Source: Marimonas arenosa
Lineage (GTDB): Bacteria > Pseudomonadota > Alphaproteobacteria > Rhodobacterales > Rhodobacteraceae
Direction of reading: 5' to 3'
Assembly: GCF_030848945.1 (NCBI RefSeq)
Contig: NZ_JANHAX010000007.1
Coordinates: forward strand, 62,001-126,000
DNA: 64,000 nt
Shown: one piece after another, positions 8,963-17,994 of the stretch
Numbering within the stretch: the first letter of the stretch is position 1
How the letters are laid out: the number at the start of each line of letters is the position of its first letter
Program-made: the position numbers and the translations under genes
The notes under the pieces: generated by a model
The model's input: only the letters and a program-made list of their open reading frames with translations
Database searches by the model: none
Told to the model about the DNA's origin: nothing

Positions 8963-10171
8963 ATGGACAAGCCCGACCGCGAGGCCGAGCCGCAATTTTC
9001 CCACCCCGTCCGACAGATCGTCATGATGCTGATCGTTCTGGGGTTGTCGGCCGTGGGCATCTTTTTCGCCTTGCCGCGGGTCCTGCCGGTCTTCCTGGCT
9101 AACCCATATCTCAACGGCTTCATCGGTTTCGTTTTCGTGATCGGCCTTCTGGCCTGTTTCTGGCAGGTCTTTCAGTTGATCCGTTCGGTCAACTGGATCG
9201 AATCCTTCGTCGGCCAACATGACGAAGGGGCCCGTGCGCCGCAGCTTCTAGCGCCGCTGGCGACCCTGTTGCGCGGGCGCGGGGCGATGATGCAGATCTC
9301 GTCCGGCTCGGCGCGGTCGATCCTCGACTCGGTCGCCATGCGCATCGACGAAGAGCGTGAGATCACCCGCTACATCACCAACTTCCTGATCTTCCTCGGC
9401 CTTCTTGGCACGTTTTACGGGTTGGCCACGACCGTACCGGCGGTGGTGGACACCATCCGCAGCCTGGCGCCGGAAGAGGGTGAAGGCGGGGTTGAGGTGT
9501 TCAACCGGTTGATGACCGGTCTGGAGGCGCAACTCGGCGGCATGGGCGTGGCTTTCGCCAGCTCGCTTCTGGGCTTGTCGGGGTCGCTGATCGTGGGGTT
9601 GCTGGAATTGCTTGTGGGCCATGGCCAGAACCGGTTCTACCGCGAGTTGGAAGAGTGGCTGAGCTCGATCACACGGCTGGGCTTCACCTCGGGCGAAGGC
9701 GAGGTGGGCAGTGAACAGGCGATGATCGTCGGTGTGGTCGACAGCATGGCCGAGCAGATGGAGGATCTTCACCAGCTGTTCACCCGCTCCGACATGAGCC
9801 GGGCGATGGTTGACGAGAAGCTCGGCAAGCTGGCCGACGCGATCGAACGGATGACCTATCGGATGAGCGACCAGAACCCTGTCAACACTGCGCTGATGCG
9901 GGTGGCCGAAGGGCAGGACGCGATTTTGCAGGAATTGCGCCGCCGGGACGGCGGTGAGGGTGGGGGGATCGATGCGGAAAGCCGGATGCGGCTCAGATCG
10001 ATCGACGTGCAGATGTTGCGAATCCTCGAGGAGATCAGCGCCGGGCGGCAGGAGACAATGGCCGAGTTGCGTACGGACATCAACGCGCTGGTCCGGGTGC
10101 TGAGCGAACAAACGACGCCGCGCGCGCTGAAATTGCAGCCAACGCAGAAGGCCGAGGACGGGGAGGGCTGA
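8963..10171 (+). CDS. MotA/TolQ/ExbB-like proton channel subunit
   Basis: 402-residue inner-membrane protein. Two hydrophobic helices lie near residues 22-42 and 52-75; a second pair (FLIFLGLLGTFYGLATTVPAV and GVAFASSLLGLSGSLIVGLLE) has the G-L-L-G-T-F-x-G-L and A-F-x-S-S-L-L-G-L pattern of MotA/ExbB proteins that drive ion flow. A cytoplasmic C-terminal tail of about 160 residues contains heptad-like stretches. Three bases separate it from the OmpA-domain gene whose N-terminus looks like MotB, so the two probably form one ion-driven complex. The ATG was chosen over GTG 8942/8960; GGGAG at 8947-8951 serves these starts. It does not look like flagellar MotA, TolQ or ExbB proper, and no flagellar or tolR/exbD gene is nearby. 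Confidence 0.82.
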   Translation: MDKPDREAEPQFSHPVRQIVMMLIVLGLSAVGIFFALPRVLPVFLANPYLNGFIGFVFVIGLLACFWQVFQLIRSVNWIESFVGQHDEGARAPQLLAPLATLLRGRGAMMQISSGSARSILDSVAMRIDEEREITRYITNFLIFLGLLGTFYGLATTVPAVVDTIRSLAPEEGEGGVEVFNRLMTGLEAQLGGMGVAFASSLLGLSGSLIVGLLELLVGHGQNRFYRELEEWLSSITRLGFTSGEGEVGSEQAMIVGVVDSMAEQMEDLHQLFTRSDMSRAMVDEKLGKLADAIERMTYRMSDQNPVNTALMRVAEGQDAILQELRRRDGGEGGGIDAESRMRLRSIDVQMLRILEEISAGRQETMAELRTDINALVRVLSEQTTPRALKLQPTQKAEDGEG

Positions 10172-10174
10172 CCG

Positions 10175-12505
10175 ATGTCGCTTTCTCGCCGCACCGGCCA
10201 GCGGTTCCAATCGTCGATCTGGCCAGGCTTCGTGGACGCGATGACCGGGCTGTTGCTGGTGCTGATGTTCGTTCTGACCATCTTCATGGTGGTGCAGTTC
10301 GTGCTGCGCGAAACCATCTCCGGTCAGGAAAGCGAACTCGACGAGTTGTCATCCGAGATTGCCCGGCTGGCGCAGGCGCTGGGGTTGGAACAGCGCCGCT
10401 CGTCTGATCTGCAGACCCGCGTGGGCGAATTGACCACAACGATCGAGACAGCGCGTGATGAAGCCGACCGTCAGGCGGCGATGATCGCCTCGCTGACCGC
10501 CGAGCGCGACGCGCAGGCCGGCCGGATTGCCAGTTTCGAGGACCAGGTAGCGGGGCTGCTGGCGGCTCAAAATCGGGACCGGGCCACGATCACCGGGCTC
10601 GAGGACCGGCAGACAGAGCTTTTGAGTCAGCAGGAAGCGCTGAACATGGCGTTGGCGCAGGCCCGCGAGGAGATCGATGCCGGAGCCGAAGCGGCTCGGC
10701 TGGCCGCGGCCAAGCGCGAGGCACTGGAAGCGTTGGTGGCTTCGCTGGAGACTGAGAAGACCGGGCTGGAAGACAAGCTGAGCGAAGAAGAGGCCGGGCG
10801 GCTGGCCGAAGCCGCGGCGGCCGAGGCGCTGCGCGAGAAGTTGAAAGATGCCGATGCCGAGCTCACCGCGATGACGCTGGCACTCGAGGAGCAACGTCGC
10901 AGGGCGGAGGAGACACTGACACTGCTGGCCGCGGCGGAAACGGCCGGTGAGGACTTGGAACTGCGGCTGGCGGCGGCGCTGCTTGCCGGGGAAGAGGCTC
11001 AGACCGGCGGTGACGCGGCGCGCGAGAAGGCGGCGACGCTCGAGGCGCGGCTGGCGACGCTGGAAGCGGCGCTCGATGACACCAAGGCGCAGGCGGCGGG
11101 GCTGGAAAGCCAATTGGCGGCGCAGAAGGAGACCTGGGAGGAACGCCTGGCGGCGGCCGAGGCGGCCCTCTCCAAGGCGCGGGCCGAGGTCGATGCCAAA
11201 TCAGGCGAGGCTGCGTCGCTGGCGGCCCAGTTGGCCACGCTCGAGGCGGCGCTGGCCGAGAACCGCAGCCAGGCCGAGGGCCTGCTGACCCGGCTCGAAG
11301 CCGAAACAGCGGGGCTGGAAGCGCGGCTGGCGGCAGCGGAGGCGGCGCTGGCCACAGCCCATGACGAGGCCGCGGCGGAGCGGAAAAGTTTCGAGGACCG
11401 GCTGGCAGCGGCACAAGCGGCGCTGGCTGAGGCGCGCGAGCAGACCGAAGGTTTGACCGCCAGCCGGGCGAGCCTGGAGCAGCGGCTGGCCAAGGCCGAA
11501 GCGGCCCTGGCCGAGGCGCAGCGGGAAGCCGCGGCTGCTGAGCAGACAAGCGCGGCAGCGCGCGACGACTTGCAGGCGCGACTTGCCAAGGCGCTGCAAC
11601 AGGTCGAGGCGGCGCAGGCCGAGGGCGTGGACCGCGATGCGTTGCGCGACCAGTTGCGCAAGGCGCTGGCGGCGAAGCTGGCCGCCGAACAGGCGACCGA
11701 GCAGGTGATGACCGAGTCCGAGACCCGCGCGGCCCTGCTTGCTGCGGCGCGCGACGAACTGGCGCAACAGGCCGAGATATCGACTGAAGCCCAAAAGCAG
11801 CAGGCGCTGCTCAATCAGCAGGTGGCGGCGCTCAGGTCGCAGCTCGGGTCGCTGCAAGCCTTGCTCGACGATTACAAGGACCGTGACGCCGCGGCGCAGG
11901 TGCAGCTGCAGACCCTGGGGTCCGACCTCAATGCAGCGCTGGCCCGCGCCGCCCAGGAAGAACGCAAGCGGCGCCAGCTGGAAGAGGCCGAGGCCCGGCG
12001 GCTGGCCGAGGAAAAGGCGCGGCTCGAGGCCGAAAAGAAGGACCTGGAAAAATACCGCTCGGAATTTTTCGGGCGGCTGCGCGACGTGTTGGGCGGGCGC
12101 GAAGGCGTGCGGGTGGTCGGCGACCGGTTCGTGTTCTCGTCGGAAGTGCTGTTCGCGTCGGGCGAGGCGGCCCTGTCGGAGGCAGGGAAGGCGCAGATCG
12201 CCCGGGTGGCGGCGCTGCTGCAGGAGGTTGCCAGCGACATTCCCGAAAGCATCGACTGGGTGATCCAGGTCGACGGCCATACCGACAACGTGCCGCTGCT
12301 GGGTCAGGCCGAGTTTGCCGACAACTGGGAACTGAGCCAGGCCCGGGCGTTGTCGGTGGTGCGTTACATGATCGAGGATTTGGGCGTGCCGCCCGACCGT
12401 CTGTCGGCAAACGGTTTCGGCGAATTCCAGCCCGTGGCCGCAGGTGACAGCCCCGAGGCCCGGGCCCAGAACCGCCGCATTGAACTCAAGTTGACCGAAC
12501 GCTGA
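10175..12505 (+). CDS. MotB-like OmpA-domain protein with ~600-residue coiled coil
   Basis: 776 residues. Residues 13-45 form a single membrane helix opening with WPGFVDAMTGLLLVLMFVL; Asp21 occupies the place of the proton-carrying aspartate of MotB (F-x-D-A-M-T). Residues about 48-640 are an almost uninterrupted alanine/glutamate-rich coiled coil built from quasi-repeats of the type AAAEAALA-x-A-x-x-EA. Residues about 650-776 are an OmpA-like peptidoglycan-binding domain (DRFVFSSEVLFASGEAALS, VDGHTDNVPL, NWELSQARALSV, LSANGFGEFQPVA, NRRIELKL). The coil would span a very long periplasmic distance. It follows the MotA/ExbB-like gene by three bases and precedes the MOSC gene by 13. The pair resembles stator-type proton channels; the task it powers is unknown. 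Confidence 0.85.
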   Translation: MSLSRRTGQRFQSSIWPGFVDAMTGLLLVLMFVLTIFMVVQFVLRETISGQESELDELSSEIARLAQALGLEQRRSSDLQTRVGELTTTIETARDEADRQAAMIASLTAERDAQAGRIASFEDQVAGLLAAQNRDRATITGLEDRQTELLSQQEALNMALAQAREEIDAGAEAARLAAAKREALEALVASLETEKTGLEDKLSEEEAGRLAEAAAAEALREKLKDADAELTAMTLALEEQRRRAEETLTLLAAAETAGEDLELRLAAALLAGEEAQTGGDAAREKAATLEARLATLEAALDDTKAQAAGLESQLAAQKETWEERLAAAEAALSKARAEVDAKSGEAASLAAQLATLEAALAENRSQAEGLLTRLEAETAGLEARLAAAEAALATAHDEAAAERKSFEDRLAAAQAALAEAREQTEGLTASRASLEQRLAKAEAALAEAQREAAAAEQTSAAARDDLQARLAKALQQVEAAQAEGVDRDALRDQLRKALAAKLAAEQATEQVMTESETRAALLAAARDELAQQAEISTEAQKQQALLNQQVAALRSQLGSLQALLDDYKDRDAAAQVQLQTLGSDLNAALARAAQEERKRRQLEEAEARRLAEEKARLEAEKKDLEKYRSEFFGRLRDVLGGREGVRVVGDRFVFSSEVLFASGEAALSEAGKAQIARVAALLQEVASDIPESIDWVIQVDGHTDNVPLLGQAEFADNWELSQARALSVVRYMIEDLGVPPDRLSANGFGEFQPVAAGDSPEARAQNRRIELKLTER

Positions 12506-12518
12506 AGGAAGGTCCGAC

Positions 12519-13118
12519 GTGCCTGCGCTGAAACCCACCGGATTCTACGCCGAAATCACCTGGATCGGGCGTGTGGCCGACCGGGACGCCGGGCTGCAAT
12601 CCGAGCCGTTGCGAGAAGCGGTACTCGATTGGGGCGGGATTGTCGGCGAGGCGCATGGCGGGGTCACCCGGCCGGCCTGCAGCCGCGTCAGCGCCCAGCA
12701 CCCGCGCGGCACCGAGATCCGCAATACCGGGCAGCTTTCGATCGTCAGTGCCGAAGACCTGGCCGCCATCGCCGACGATTGCGGGCTCGAAGCGATCGAC
12801 CCGGCCTGGCTTGGAGCCTCTCTGGTCGTGCGGGGGATCGGTGATTTCAGTCTTGTGCCGCCCGGATCGCAGCTGCAGGGGCCGGACGGGGCGTCGCTCG
12901 TTGTAGATATGGAAAACCGTCCCTGCATTTATCCGGGTCAGGTGATCGAAGCCGCTCGACCGGGGCATGGCAAGGCATTCAAACGCGCCGCCGATGGCCG
13001 CCGCGGAGTGACCGCCTGGGTCGAACGGCCGGGGCGGATGGCGCTTGGTAACACCCTGCGCCTGCATGTGCCGGACCAACCGGCCTGGACCCATCTCGGG
13101 GTCGCGCGAGGGGCTTGA
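12519..13118 (+). CDS. MOSC-domain protein
   Basis: 199-residue protein resembling MOSC-domain (molybdenum cofactor sulfurase C-terminal) proteins such as the YiiM type. It has RQ-like opening strands, [32 protein letters not shown] and the cysteine loop [14 protein letters not shown], where the Cys is the residue expected to carry sulfur. It starts with GTG 12519, supported by AAGGAAGG seven bases upstream. It lies 13 bases after the OmpA-domain gene, so it is probably on the same transcript, although no functional tie is apparent. Substrate is unknown; MOSC proteins deliver sulfur to metal-sulfur centres or reduce N-hydroxylated compounds. Confidence 0.75.
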   Translation: MPALKPTGFYAEITWIGRVADRDAGLQSEPLREAVLDWGGIVGEAHGGVTRPACSRVSAQHPRGTEIRNTGQLSIVSAEDLAAIADDCGLEAIDPAWLGASLVVRGIGDFSLVPPGSQLQGPDGASLVVDMENRPCIYPGQVIEAARPGHGKAFKRAADGRRGVTAWVERPGRMALGNTLRLHVPDQPAWTHLGVARGA

Positions 13119-13275
13119 GCGGCGCCGGTCGGAAAGACCAGTTCGAAACCATGCTGCGTCATCCCGCCGCAAGCGGGGTCGAAAATGTCGGATTCGCAAC
13201 GCACTTCCCGCCGACAGAGGCGTAAGAGCGGAGGCAGAGGTCGATGACCCGGCTGCGAGGAGAAGGTTGCCCGCC
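13119..13275 (+). other. Leader region of fhs with three stem-loops
   Basis: The 157 bases between the MOSC stop and the fhs start hold GGTC-GGAAA-GACC (13127-13139), CCCGC-CGCAA-GCGGG (about 13153-13167) and TGTCGG (13187-13192) pairing with CCGACA (13211-13216) across 18 bases. AGGAGAAGG before the ATG is the ribosome-binding site. No known riboswitch fold is recognised. Confidence 0.3.
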
Positions 13276-14952
13276 ATGAGCTACAAGTCCGATATCGAGA
13301 TTGCCCGCGAAGCCAAGAAACGTCCAATCCAGGAGATCGGCGCCAAGCTCGGCATGGATGCCGACCACCTGCTGCCCTATGGCCATGACAAGGCCAAGAT
13401 CAGCCAGGATTTCATCGACGGCGTCCAGGGCAAGAAGAACGGCAAGCTGATCCTGGTCACGGCCATCAACCCCACGCCGGCGGGCGAAGGCAAGACGACC
13501 ACGACGGTGGGCCTGGGCGACGGGCTCAACCGGATCGGAAAACGGGCGGCGATCTGCATTCGCGAAGCGTCACTAGGCCCGTGCTTCGGCATGAAAGGTG
13601 GCGCGGCGGGGGGTGGCTATGCCCAAGTGGTGCCTATGGAAGAGATGAACCTGCACTTCACCGGCGATTTCCACGCCATCACTGCGGCGCACAACCTGTT
13701 GTCGGCAATGATCGACAACCACATCTACTGGGGCAACGAGCTGGAAATCGACGAGCGCCGGATCGTCTGGCGCCGGGTGATGGACATGAACGACCGCGCC
13801 CTGCGCGACATGGTGGTGGGGCTGGGCGGTGTGCCCAACGGTTTTGCCCGCCAGACCGGGTTCGACATCACGGTGGCCAGCGAGGTGATGGCGATCCTGT
13901 GTCTGGCACGCAACCTTGACGACCTGAAAAAACGGCTGGGCGATATCATCGTGGCCTACACCCGTGACCGCCAGCCGATCTATGCTCGCGACATCGGCGC
14001 CGACGGGGCGATGACGGTGCTGTTGAAAGATGCGATGCAGCCCAACCTGGTGCAGACGCTGGAAAACAACCCTGCCTTCGTGCACGGCGGTCCGTTTGCC
14101 AACATTGCGCATGGCTGCAACTCGGTCATCGCCACCACGACGGCGCTGAAACTGGCCGATTACGTGGTGACCGAGGCCGGGTTCGGCGCCGATCTCGGGG
14201 CCGAGAAATTCATGAACATCAAATGTCGCAAGGCCGGGATCGCGCCGGACGTGGTGGTGTTGGTCGCCACGGTGCGGGCGATGAAGATGAACGGTGGCGT
14301 CTCGAAGGCCGATCTCGACCAGGAAAATGTCGCCGCCGTGGCCGAGGGCTGCCCCAACCTGGGTCGCCACATTTCCAACCTCAAGGCTTTCGGCGTGCCG
14401 GTCGTGGTGGCGATCAACCATTTCGTCACCGACACCGATGCCGAAATCCAGGCGATCCGGGATGCCGCACGGGCCGAGGGCGCCGAGGCGATCCTGTGTA
14501 AGCACTGGGCCGAAGGCAGCGCCGGCACGATCGAGCTGGCCACCCGCGTGGCGCAGCTGGCCGACGCCGGGGCGGCACAGTTTGCGCCGCTCTATCGCGA
14601 TGACATGGGGCTGTTCGAGAAGATCCGGACCATCGCCACGCGGATCTATCGCGCCGATGATGTGCTGGCGGACAAGAAGATCCGCGACCAGTTGCGACAG
14701 TGGGAAGATGCGGGCTATGGCCACCTGCCGATCTGCATGGCCAAAACGCAGTATTCCTTTTCGACCGATCCCAATCTGCGCGGCGCGCCGACCGGGCATT
14801 CGGTGCCGATCCGGGAGGTGCGGCTGAGCGCAGGGGCCGGTTTTGTCGTGGTGATCTGCGGCGAGATCATGACCATGCCTGGTCTGCCGCGCAAACCCGC
14901 GGCGCTGGAGATTGGGCTGAACGAGGCGGGCGACGTCGAAGGCCTGTTCTGA
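13276..14952 (+). CDS. fhs: Formate--tetrahydrofolate ligase
   Basis: 558-residue enzyme making 10-formyl-tetrahydrofolate from formate, THF and ATP in the cytoplasm. The start [18 protein letters not shown] is typical, and length equals the family norm. Visible motifs are the phosphate loop [55 protein letters not shown] and [10 protein letters not shown]. With folD 500 bases downstream it forms the cytoplasmic one-carbon route that interconverts formate, methylene-THF and NADPH; in marine roseobacters this route handles formate and methyl groups from methylated compounds. The start is set by AGGAGAAGG about ten bases upstream. Confidence 0.98.
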   Translation: MSYKSDIEIAREAKKRPIQEIGAKLGMDADHLLPYGHDKAKISQDFIDGVQGKKNGKLILVTAINPTPAGEGKTTTTVGLGDGLNRIGKRAAICIREASLGPCFGMKGGAAGGGYAQVVPMEEMNLHFTGDFHAITAAHNLLSAMIDNHIYWGNELEIDERRIVWRRVMDMNDRALRDMVVGLGGVPNGFARQTGFDITVASEVMAILCLARNLDDLKKRLGDIIVAYTRDRQPIYARDIGADGAMTVLLKDAMQPNLVQTLENNPAFVHGGPFANIAHGCNSVIATTTALKLADYVVTEAGFGADLGAEKFMNIKCRKAGIAPDVVVLVATVRAMKMNGGVSKADLDQENVAAVAEGCPNLGRHISNLKAFGVPVVVAINHFVTDTDAEIQAIRDAARAEGAEAILCKHWAEGSAGTIELATRVAQLADAGAAQFAPLYRDDMGLFEKIRTIATRIYRADDVLADKKIRDQLRQWEDAGYGHLPICMAKTQYSFSTDPNLRGAPTGHSVPIREVRLSAGAGFVVVICGEIMTMPGLPRKPAALEIGLNEAGDVEGLF

Positions 14953-14960
14953 CCGGAGCG

Positions 14961-15006
14961 GCGGGCGGCGCTGTTTGCCCGGTCCGGGCAAAGGCGCCCC
15001 GCCCGC
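14961..15006 (+). repeat. Long imperfect hairpin between fhs and the cupin gene
   Basis: An almost continuous inverted repeat: GCGGGCG at 14961-14967 and TTTGCCCG at 14974-14981 pair with CGGGCAAA (14985-14992) and the CGCCCGC end near 15006, around a GTC loop. Only the middle few pairs are imperfect. No T-run follows, so it looks more like an RNA-stability or attenuation structure than an intrinsic terminator. Confidence 0.5.
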
Positions 15007-15041
15007 CGTCCCAAGGGACGTGACGGGAGAAGGGGGCGTTC

Positions 15042-15416
15042 ATGGACGACAGTGACCGGGTTTTGTTTCATGTCGATGATCCGTCGGGCGGAATCGCCCG
15101 CAAACTGGCCGAGGGGCTGACCACGACGATCTTCCCCGGCGAGCACGCGATGATCTCGGTTGTACGGATCGCGCCGGGTGCCGAGGGCCAGCGCCACAGC
15201 CATCCCGAGGAGCAGTGGGGGCTGTTGCTGCAAGGCTCGGCCACACGCTATCAGGGCGACCACAGCTTCGAGCTTTGTCCCGGCAACATCTGGCGCACCC
15301 CGCCTGGTGTCGAACACACGATCAAGGCCGGCCCGGATGGGGCCGTGGTGATTGATGTTTTCGCGCCGATCCGCGAAGCCTATCTCAAACCCGGCGAGGG
15401 ATTCGGCGAAAGCTGA
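15042..15416 (+). CDS. Single-domain cupin protein
   Basis: 124-residue cupin. The metal-binding pattern is visible: PGAEGQRHSHPEEQWGLLLQG (His, His, Glu of cupin motif 1) and CPGNIWRTPPGVEHTIKAG with the motif-2 histidine. The start ATG follows GGGAGAAGGGGG, a strong ribosome-binding site. It sits between fhs (90 bases) and folD (39 bases), which suggests a role near one-carbon metabolism, but cupins of this size range from isomerases and dioxygenases to sensors, and the substrate is not deducible. Confidence 0.8.
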   Translation: MDDSDRVLFHVDDPSGGIARKLAEGLTTTIFPGEHAMISVVRIAPGAEGQRHSHPEEQWGLLLQGSATRYQGDHSFELCPGNIWRTPPGVEHTIKAGPDGAVVIDVFAPIREAYLKPGEGFGES

Positions 15417-15455
15417 CGCCCCGACCGCCGCCCGCGAAACAGAAAGGACAGGACG

Positions 15456-16358
15456 ATGCCCGCAGAGATCATCGACGGCAAGGCCTTTGCGGCCGACCTG
15501 CGTGGAAAGGTAGCCGGCCACGTCGCCCGGCTGAAGGCCGATCACGGGATCACACCGGGGCTCGCGGTGGTGCTGGTGGGCGAGGATCCGGCCAGCCAGG
15601 TCTATGTCCGAAACAAGGGCAGGCAAACCGTCGAGGCCGGGATGGCAAGTTTCGAGCACAAACTGCCGGCCGATGTGCCGGCCGATGAGCTTTATGCGCT
15701 GATCGAAAGACTGAACGCCGACCCGAAGGTGCATGGCATCCTGTGCCAGTTCCCGGTGCCGGATCACCTGTCGGAAAGTGAGATCGTCGCACGGATCGAC
15801 CCGGCCAAGGACGTCGACGGGCTGCATATCCTCAATATCGGACGCCTGGCCAGCGGGCAGGATGCGATGGCGCCCTGCACGCCGCTGGGCTGCCTGATGC
15901 TGTTGCGTGACCATCTGGGCCCCCTGAGCGGGATGAACGCGGTGGTGATCGGGCGCTCCAACCTCGTCGGCAAACCGATGGCGCAACTTTTGCTGGGCGA
16001 CAGCTGCACCGTGACCATCGCCCATTCTCGCACCCGCGACATCGAAGAGGTGGTGCGTCGGGCCGATATCGTGGTGGCCGCGGTCGGGCGGCCCGAAATG
16101 GTCACCGGCGACTGGATCAAGCCCGGTGCGACGGTGATCGACGTGGGCATCAACCGCATCGACGCGCCCGAGCGCGGGGCGGGCAAAACCCGTCTGGTGG
16201 GCGATTGCCAGTTCGAAAGCTGTGCGCAGGTGGCGGGGGCGATCACGCCGGTGCCGGGCGGCGTCGGGCCGATGACCATCGCCTGCCTTCTGGCCAATAC
16301 GGTGACGGCCTGCTGCCGCGCGCACGGACTGCTGGAACCCGAGGGGATTACGGCTTAG
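15456..16358 (+). CDS. folD: Bifunctional methylene-THF dehydrogenase / methenyl-THF cyclohydrolase
   Basis: 300-residue FolD, which oxidises 5,10-methylene-THF with NADP+ and hydrolyses methenyl-THF to 10-formyl-THF. The catalytic Tyr50 and Lys54 lie in [29 protein letters not shown], the NADP-binding [14 protein letters not shown] and the closing [18 protein letters not shown] are all present. It lies downstream of fhs and the cupin gene in the same direction, completing the formate/methylene-THF shuttle. GAAAGGACAGG before the ATG gives the ribosome-binding site. Its last codons overlap a candidate promoter for the LytTR gene. Confidence 0.97.
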   Translation: MPAEIIDGKAFAADLRGKVAGHVARLKADHGITPGLAVVLVGEDPASQVYVRNKGRQTVEAGMASFEHKLPADVPADELYALIERLNADPKVHGILCQFPVPDHLSESEIVARIDPAKDVDGLHILNIGRLASGQDAMAPCTPLGCLMLLRDHLGPLSGMNAVVIGRSNLVGKPMAQLLLGDSCTVTIAHSRTRDIEEVVRRADIVVAAVGRPEMVTGDWIKPGATVIDVGINRIDAPERGAGKTRLVGDCQFESCAQVAGAITPVPGGVGPMTIACLLANTVTACCRAHGLLEPEGITA

Positions 16359-16383
16359 GACGCCGCAACCCGCGCCGCATAAT
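16355..16383 (+). promoter_or_regulatory. Candidate promoter of the LytTR gene
   Basis: TTAGGA (16355-16360) and CATAAT (16378-16383) with a 17-base spacer, beginning inside the folD stop codon. Start of transcription would fall near 16390. Confidence 0.3.
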
Positions 16384-16391
16384 GACGCTAA

Positions 16392-17246
16392 ATGGCGTCG
16401 GTGCGTCTTGCAACAATGGACGGCACTGCGCTACATGGGTGTTGGTCACCAAAATCGCGTGGGTGCGCTTTGCCAAATCGACCCAGGACAGGCCCGTCAG
16501 ACACCGCCGGGGGGATCAACCTCTCGCTGGCGGGACAGGTGTGGCTTGTGTCAACGCTTTGCGCCGCGGTTCTCGGCCCGTTCGGAACCTATACCCAATT
16601 CGATTTCCCGACCCGGTTGTTCTATTGGGGGATCATCATCGCGGTGACCCTTGCACTGGGTGGAACGCTGCGCCTGATCGTGTTCAAAAAGTTCGCGGAC
16701 TGGCCCGTCTTGCGGCGCGAAATGATCGCGGTTGCCATCATGGCGCCGGTGCTGTCGGCCGTGATCTGGCGGCTTTCGCCGGTCTTGCTCGGCACCGGAC
16801 ATGCAGCGGCGGTGCAACCTTATGAGTTGGGCGCCTATGTCTTTCTGATCGCGGTTTTCGGCATCGGAGTGAAGTACCTGTGGTTTGACTCCGGGGTCGG
16901 CAGCGGTGAGGCCGATGCCGATGATGGAGAAACGCTGCCGCGCCTGCTGCAACGTCTGCCGGAAGAATTCGGTGGAGAAATCTACCGCCTGACCGGGCGC
17001 GATCACCTCGTCGAGGTGGTCACGTCGGAAGGTTCAACCAACATCCGCATGCGGTTTTCGGATGCGATCGCCGAAATGGAACCGATTCAGGGGTATTGTG
17101 CGCATCGTTCGCACTGGGTGACGCAAGCCGCGATTACGGGTATCGACCGCGAGCCCGGCAAGATCTTTCTGCGGCTGGTCAATGGCGACCGCGTACCGGT
17201 CAGCCGGAAATACCGGCCCGAACTGGAAAAGGCCGGGCTCCTTTAA
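16392..17246 (+). CDS. Membrane-anchored LytTR-domain transcriptional regulator
   Basis: 284 residues from the first ATG. Four hydrophobic helices occupy the middle (beginning LSLAGQVWLVSTLCAAVLG, RLFYWGIIIAVTLALGG, MIAVAIMAPVLSAVIW and LGAYVFLIAVFGIGVKYL). Residues about 185-284 form a LytTR DNA-binding domain: RLTGRDHLVEVVTSEG, RMRFSDAIAEM, AHRSHWV and GDRVPVSRKY. A regulator tethered to the membrane may sense envelope or membrane potential signals. The first 45 residues are atypical, so the real start may be ATG 16416 or later. Targets are unknown; it converges with pdeM. No cognate histidine kinase is nearby. Confidence 0.8.
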   Translation: MASVRLATMDGTALHGCWSPKSRGCALPNRPRTGPSDTAGGINLSLAGQVWLVSTLCAAVLGPFGTYTQFDFPTRLFYWGIIIAVTLALGGTLRLIVFKKFADWPVLRREMIAVAIMAPVLSAVIWRLSPVLLGTGHAAAVQPYELGAYVFLIAVFGIGVKYLWFDSGVGSGEADADDGETLPRLLQRLPEEFGGEIYRLTGRDHLVEVVTSEGSTNIRMRFSDAIAEMEPIQGYCAHRSHWVTQAAITGIDREPGKIFLRLVNGDRVPVSRKYRPELEKAGLL

Positions 17247-17274
17247 AGTGGCGTGGCCTCCCGCTGTCGCTGGT

Positions 17275-17937
17275 TCAGCGCGGCATTGGAATCGGTGCCG
17301 GGAACGGGCCGGTCAAGACCGCCAGCGCCTCGTCACGCATCAGATCGGTCAGCACCACATCATGGCAGCGCAAACCGCCGGTATACGTGCCGAAGGCGGG
17401 CAAAATCACGCGGTCCCCGTCGATCAGGAAACAGGGGCGGGTGATCGTTCTTCCCTTGGCCGTGAGGCTGGCTTTGGGGTGGTAATGCCCTGATATCTCA
17501 CCCGATTGTGCAGGCTGGGCGATGTGACGGAAGACCAGCGGGTGCATGGGCAACTCGTTGAGATGGGTGCCGCCCAGATCAACCGGTCCGGGGTCGTGAT
17601 TGCCTTCGATCCAGACCCAGCGGCGCCCGGCCTGAAGCCGTGAAATCCACAGCCTGTCGCGGTCGGGCAGGGCGTCGGCCGCCGCGGCATCGTCGAAACT
17701 GTCGCCAAGGCAGACCACGATCTCCGGAGTAGTTGCCGCCAGTTCGGCGTCGAGCCGCGATAGCGTGTCCTGGGTCTCGTAGGGCGGCAGGGCAGTGCCG
17801 CCGCGCCGGGCCATGCGTTCAGACTTGCCGAGATGGAGGTCGGAGACGCAGAGAAGCCGGCGTGCGGGCCAGTAAAGAGCCCCCGATCCGCGGACCTGCA
17901 AATCAGCGCCGGCCAGGGTGAAATCGTAACCGTTCAT
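17275..17937 (-). CDS. pdeM: Ligase-associated DNA-damage-response endonuclease PdeM
   Basis: 220-residue calcineurin-like metallophosphoesterase. All metal-binding blocks are visible: SDLHLGK (Asp33, His35), CLGDSFDD, EGNHDPG and SGHYHPK. The family is known from clusters with an Lhr-type helicase, an ATP-dependent DNA ligase and an MBL-fold exonuclease. Here the helicase gene lies 57 bases upstream on the same strand, but ligase and exonuclease are not in the window. The role is inferred to be nucleolytic processing during DNA repair. Confidence 0.88.
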   Translation of the reverse strand: MNGYDFTLAGADLQVRGSGALYWPARRLLCVSDLHLGKSERMARRGGTALPPYETQDTLSRLDAELAATTPEIVVCLGDSFDDAAAADALPDRDRLWISRLQAGRRWVWIEGNHDPGPVDLGGTHLNELPMHPLVFRHIAQPAQSGEISGHYHPKASLTAKGRTITRPCFLIDGDRVILPAFGTYTGGLRCHDVVLTDLMRDEALAVLTGPFPAPIPMPR

Positions 17938-17994
17938 GCATTGTTCTTGCGGCCTGGCCCCCGGTTTTGCAAGCGGTTTTCAAAGGCTTTCGCT

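Noticed and set aside
10679..11670. Repetitive DNA in the coil region considered as a tandem repeat array
   Set aside because: The unit length and sequence vary; the repetition is at protein level (heptad-like Ala/Glu/Leu) rather than a DNA repeat or CRISPR.
8963..12505. Zorya antiphage system
   Set aside because: Only MotA-like and MotB-like partners are present, the long coil is in the wrong partner, and no ZorC/ZorD/ZorE-like gene is adjacent.
10349..12538. Several long minus-strand frames opposite the coiled-coil OmpA-domain gene
   Set aside because: Repetitive Ala/Arg/Leu-rich translation is a shadow of the repeated coil codons on the plus strand.
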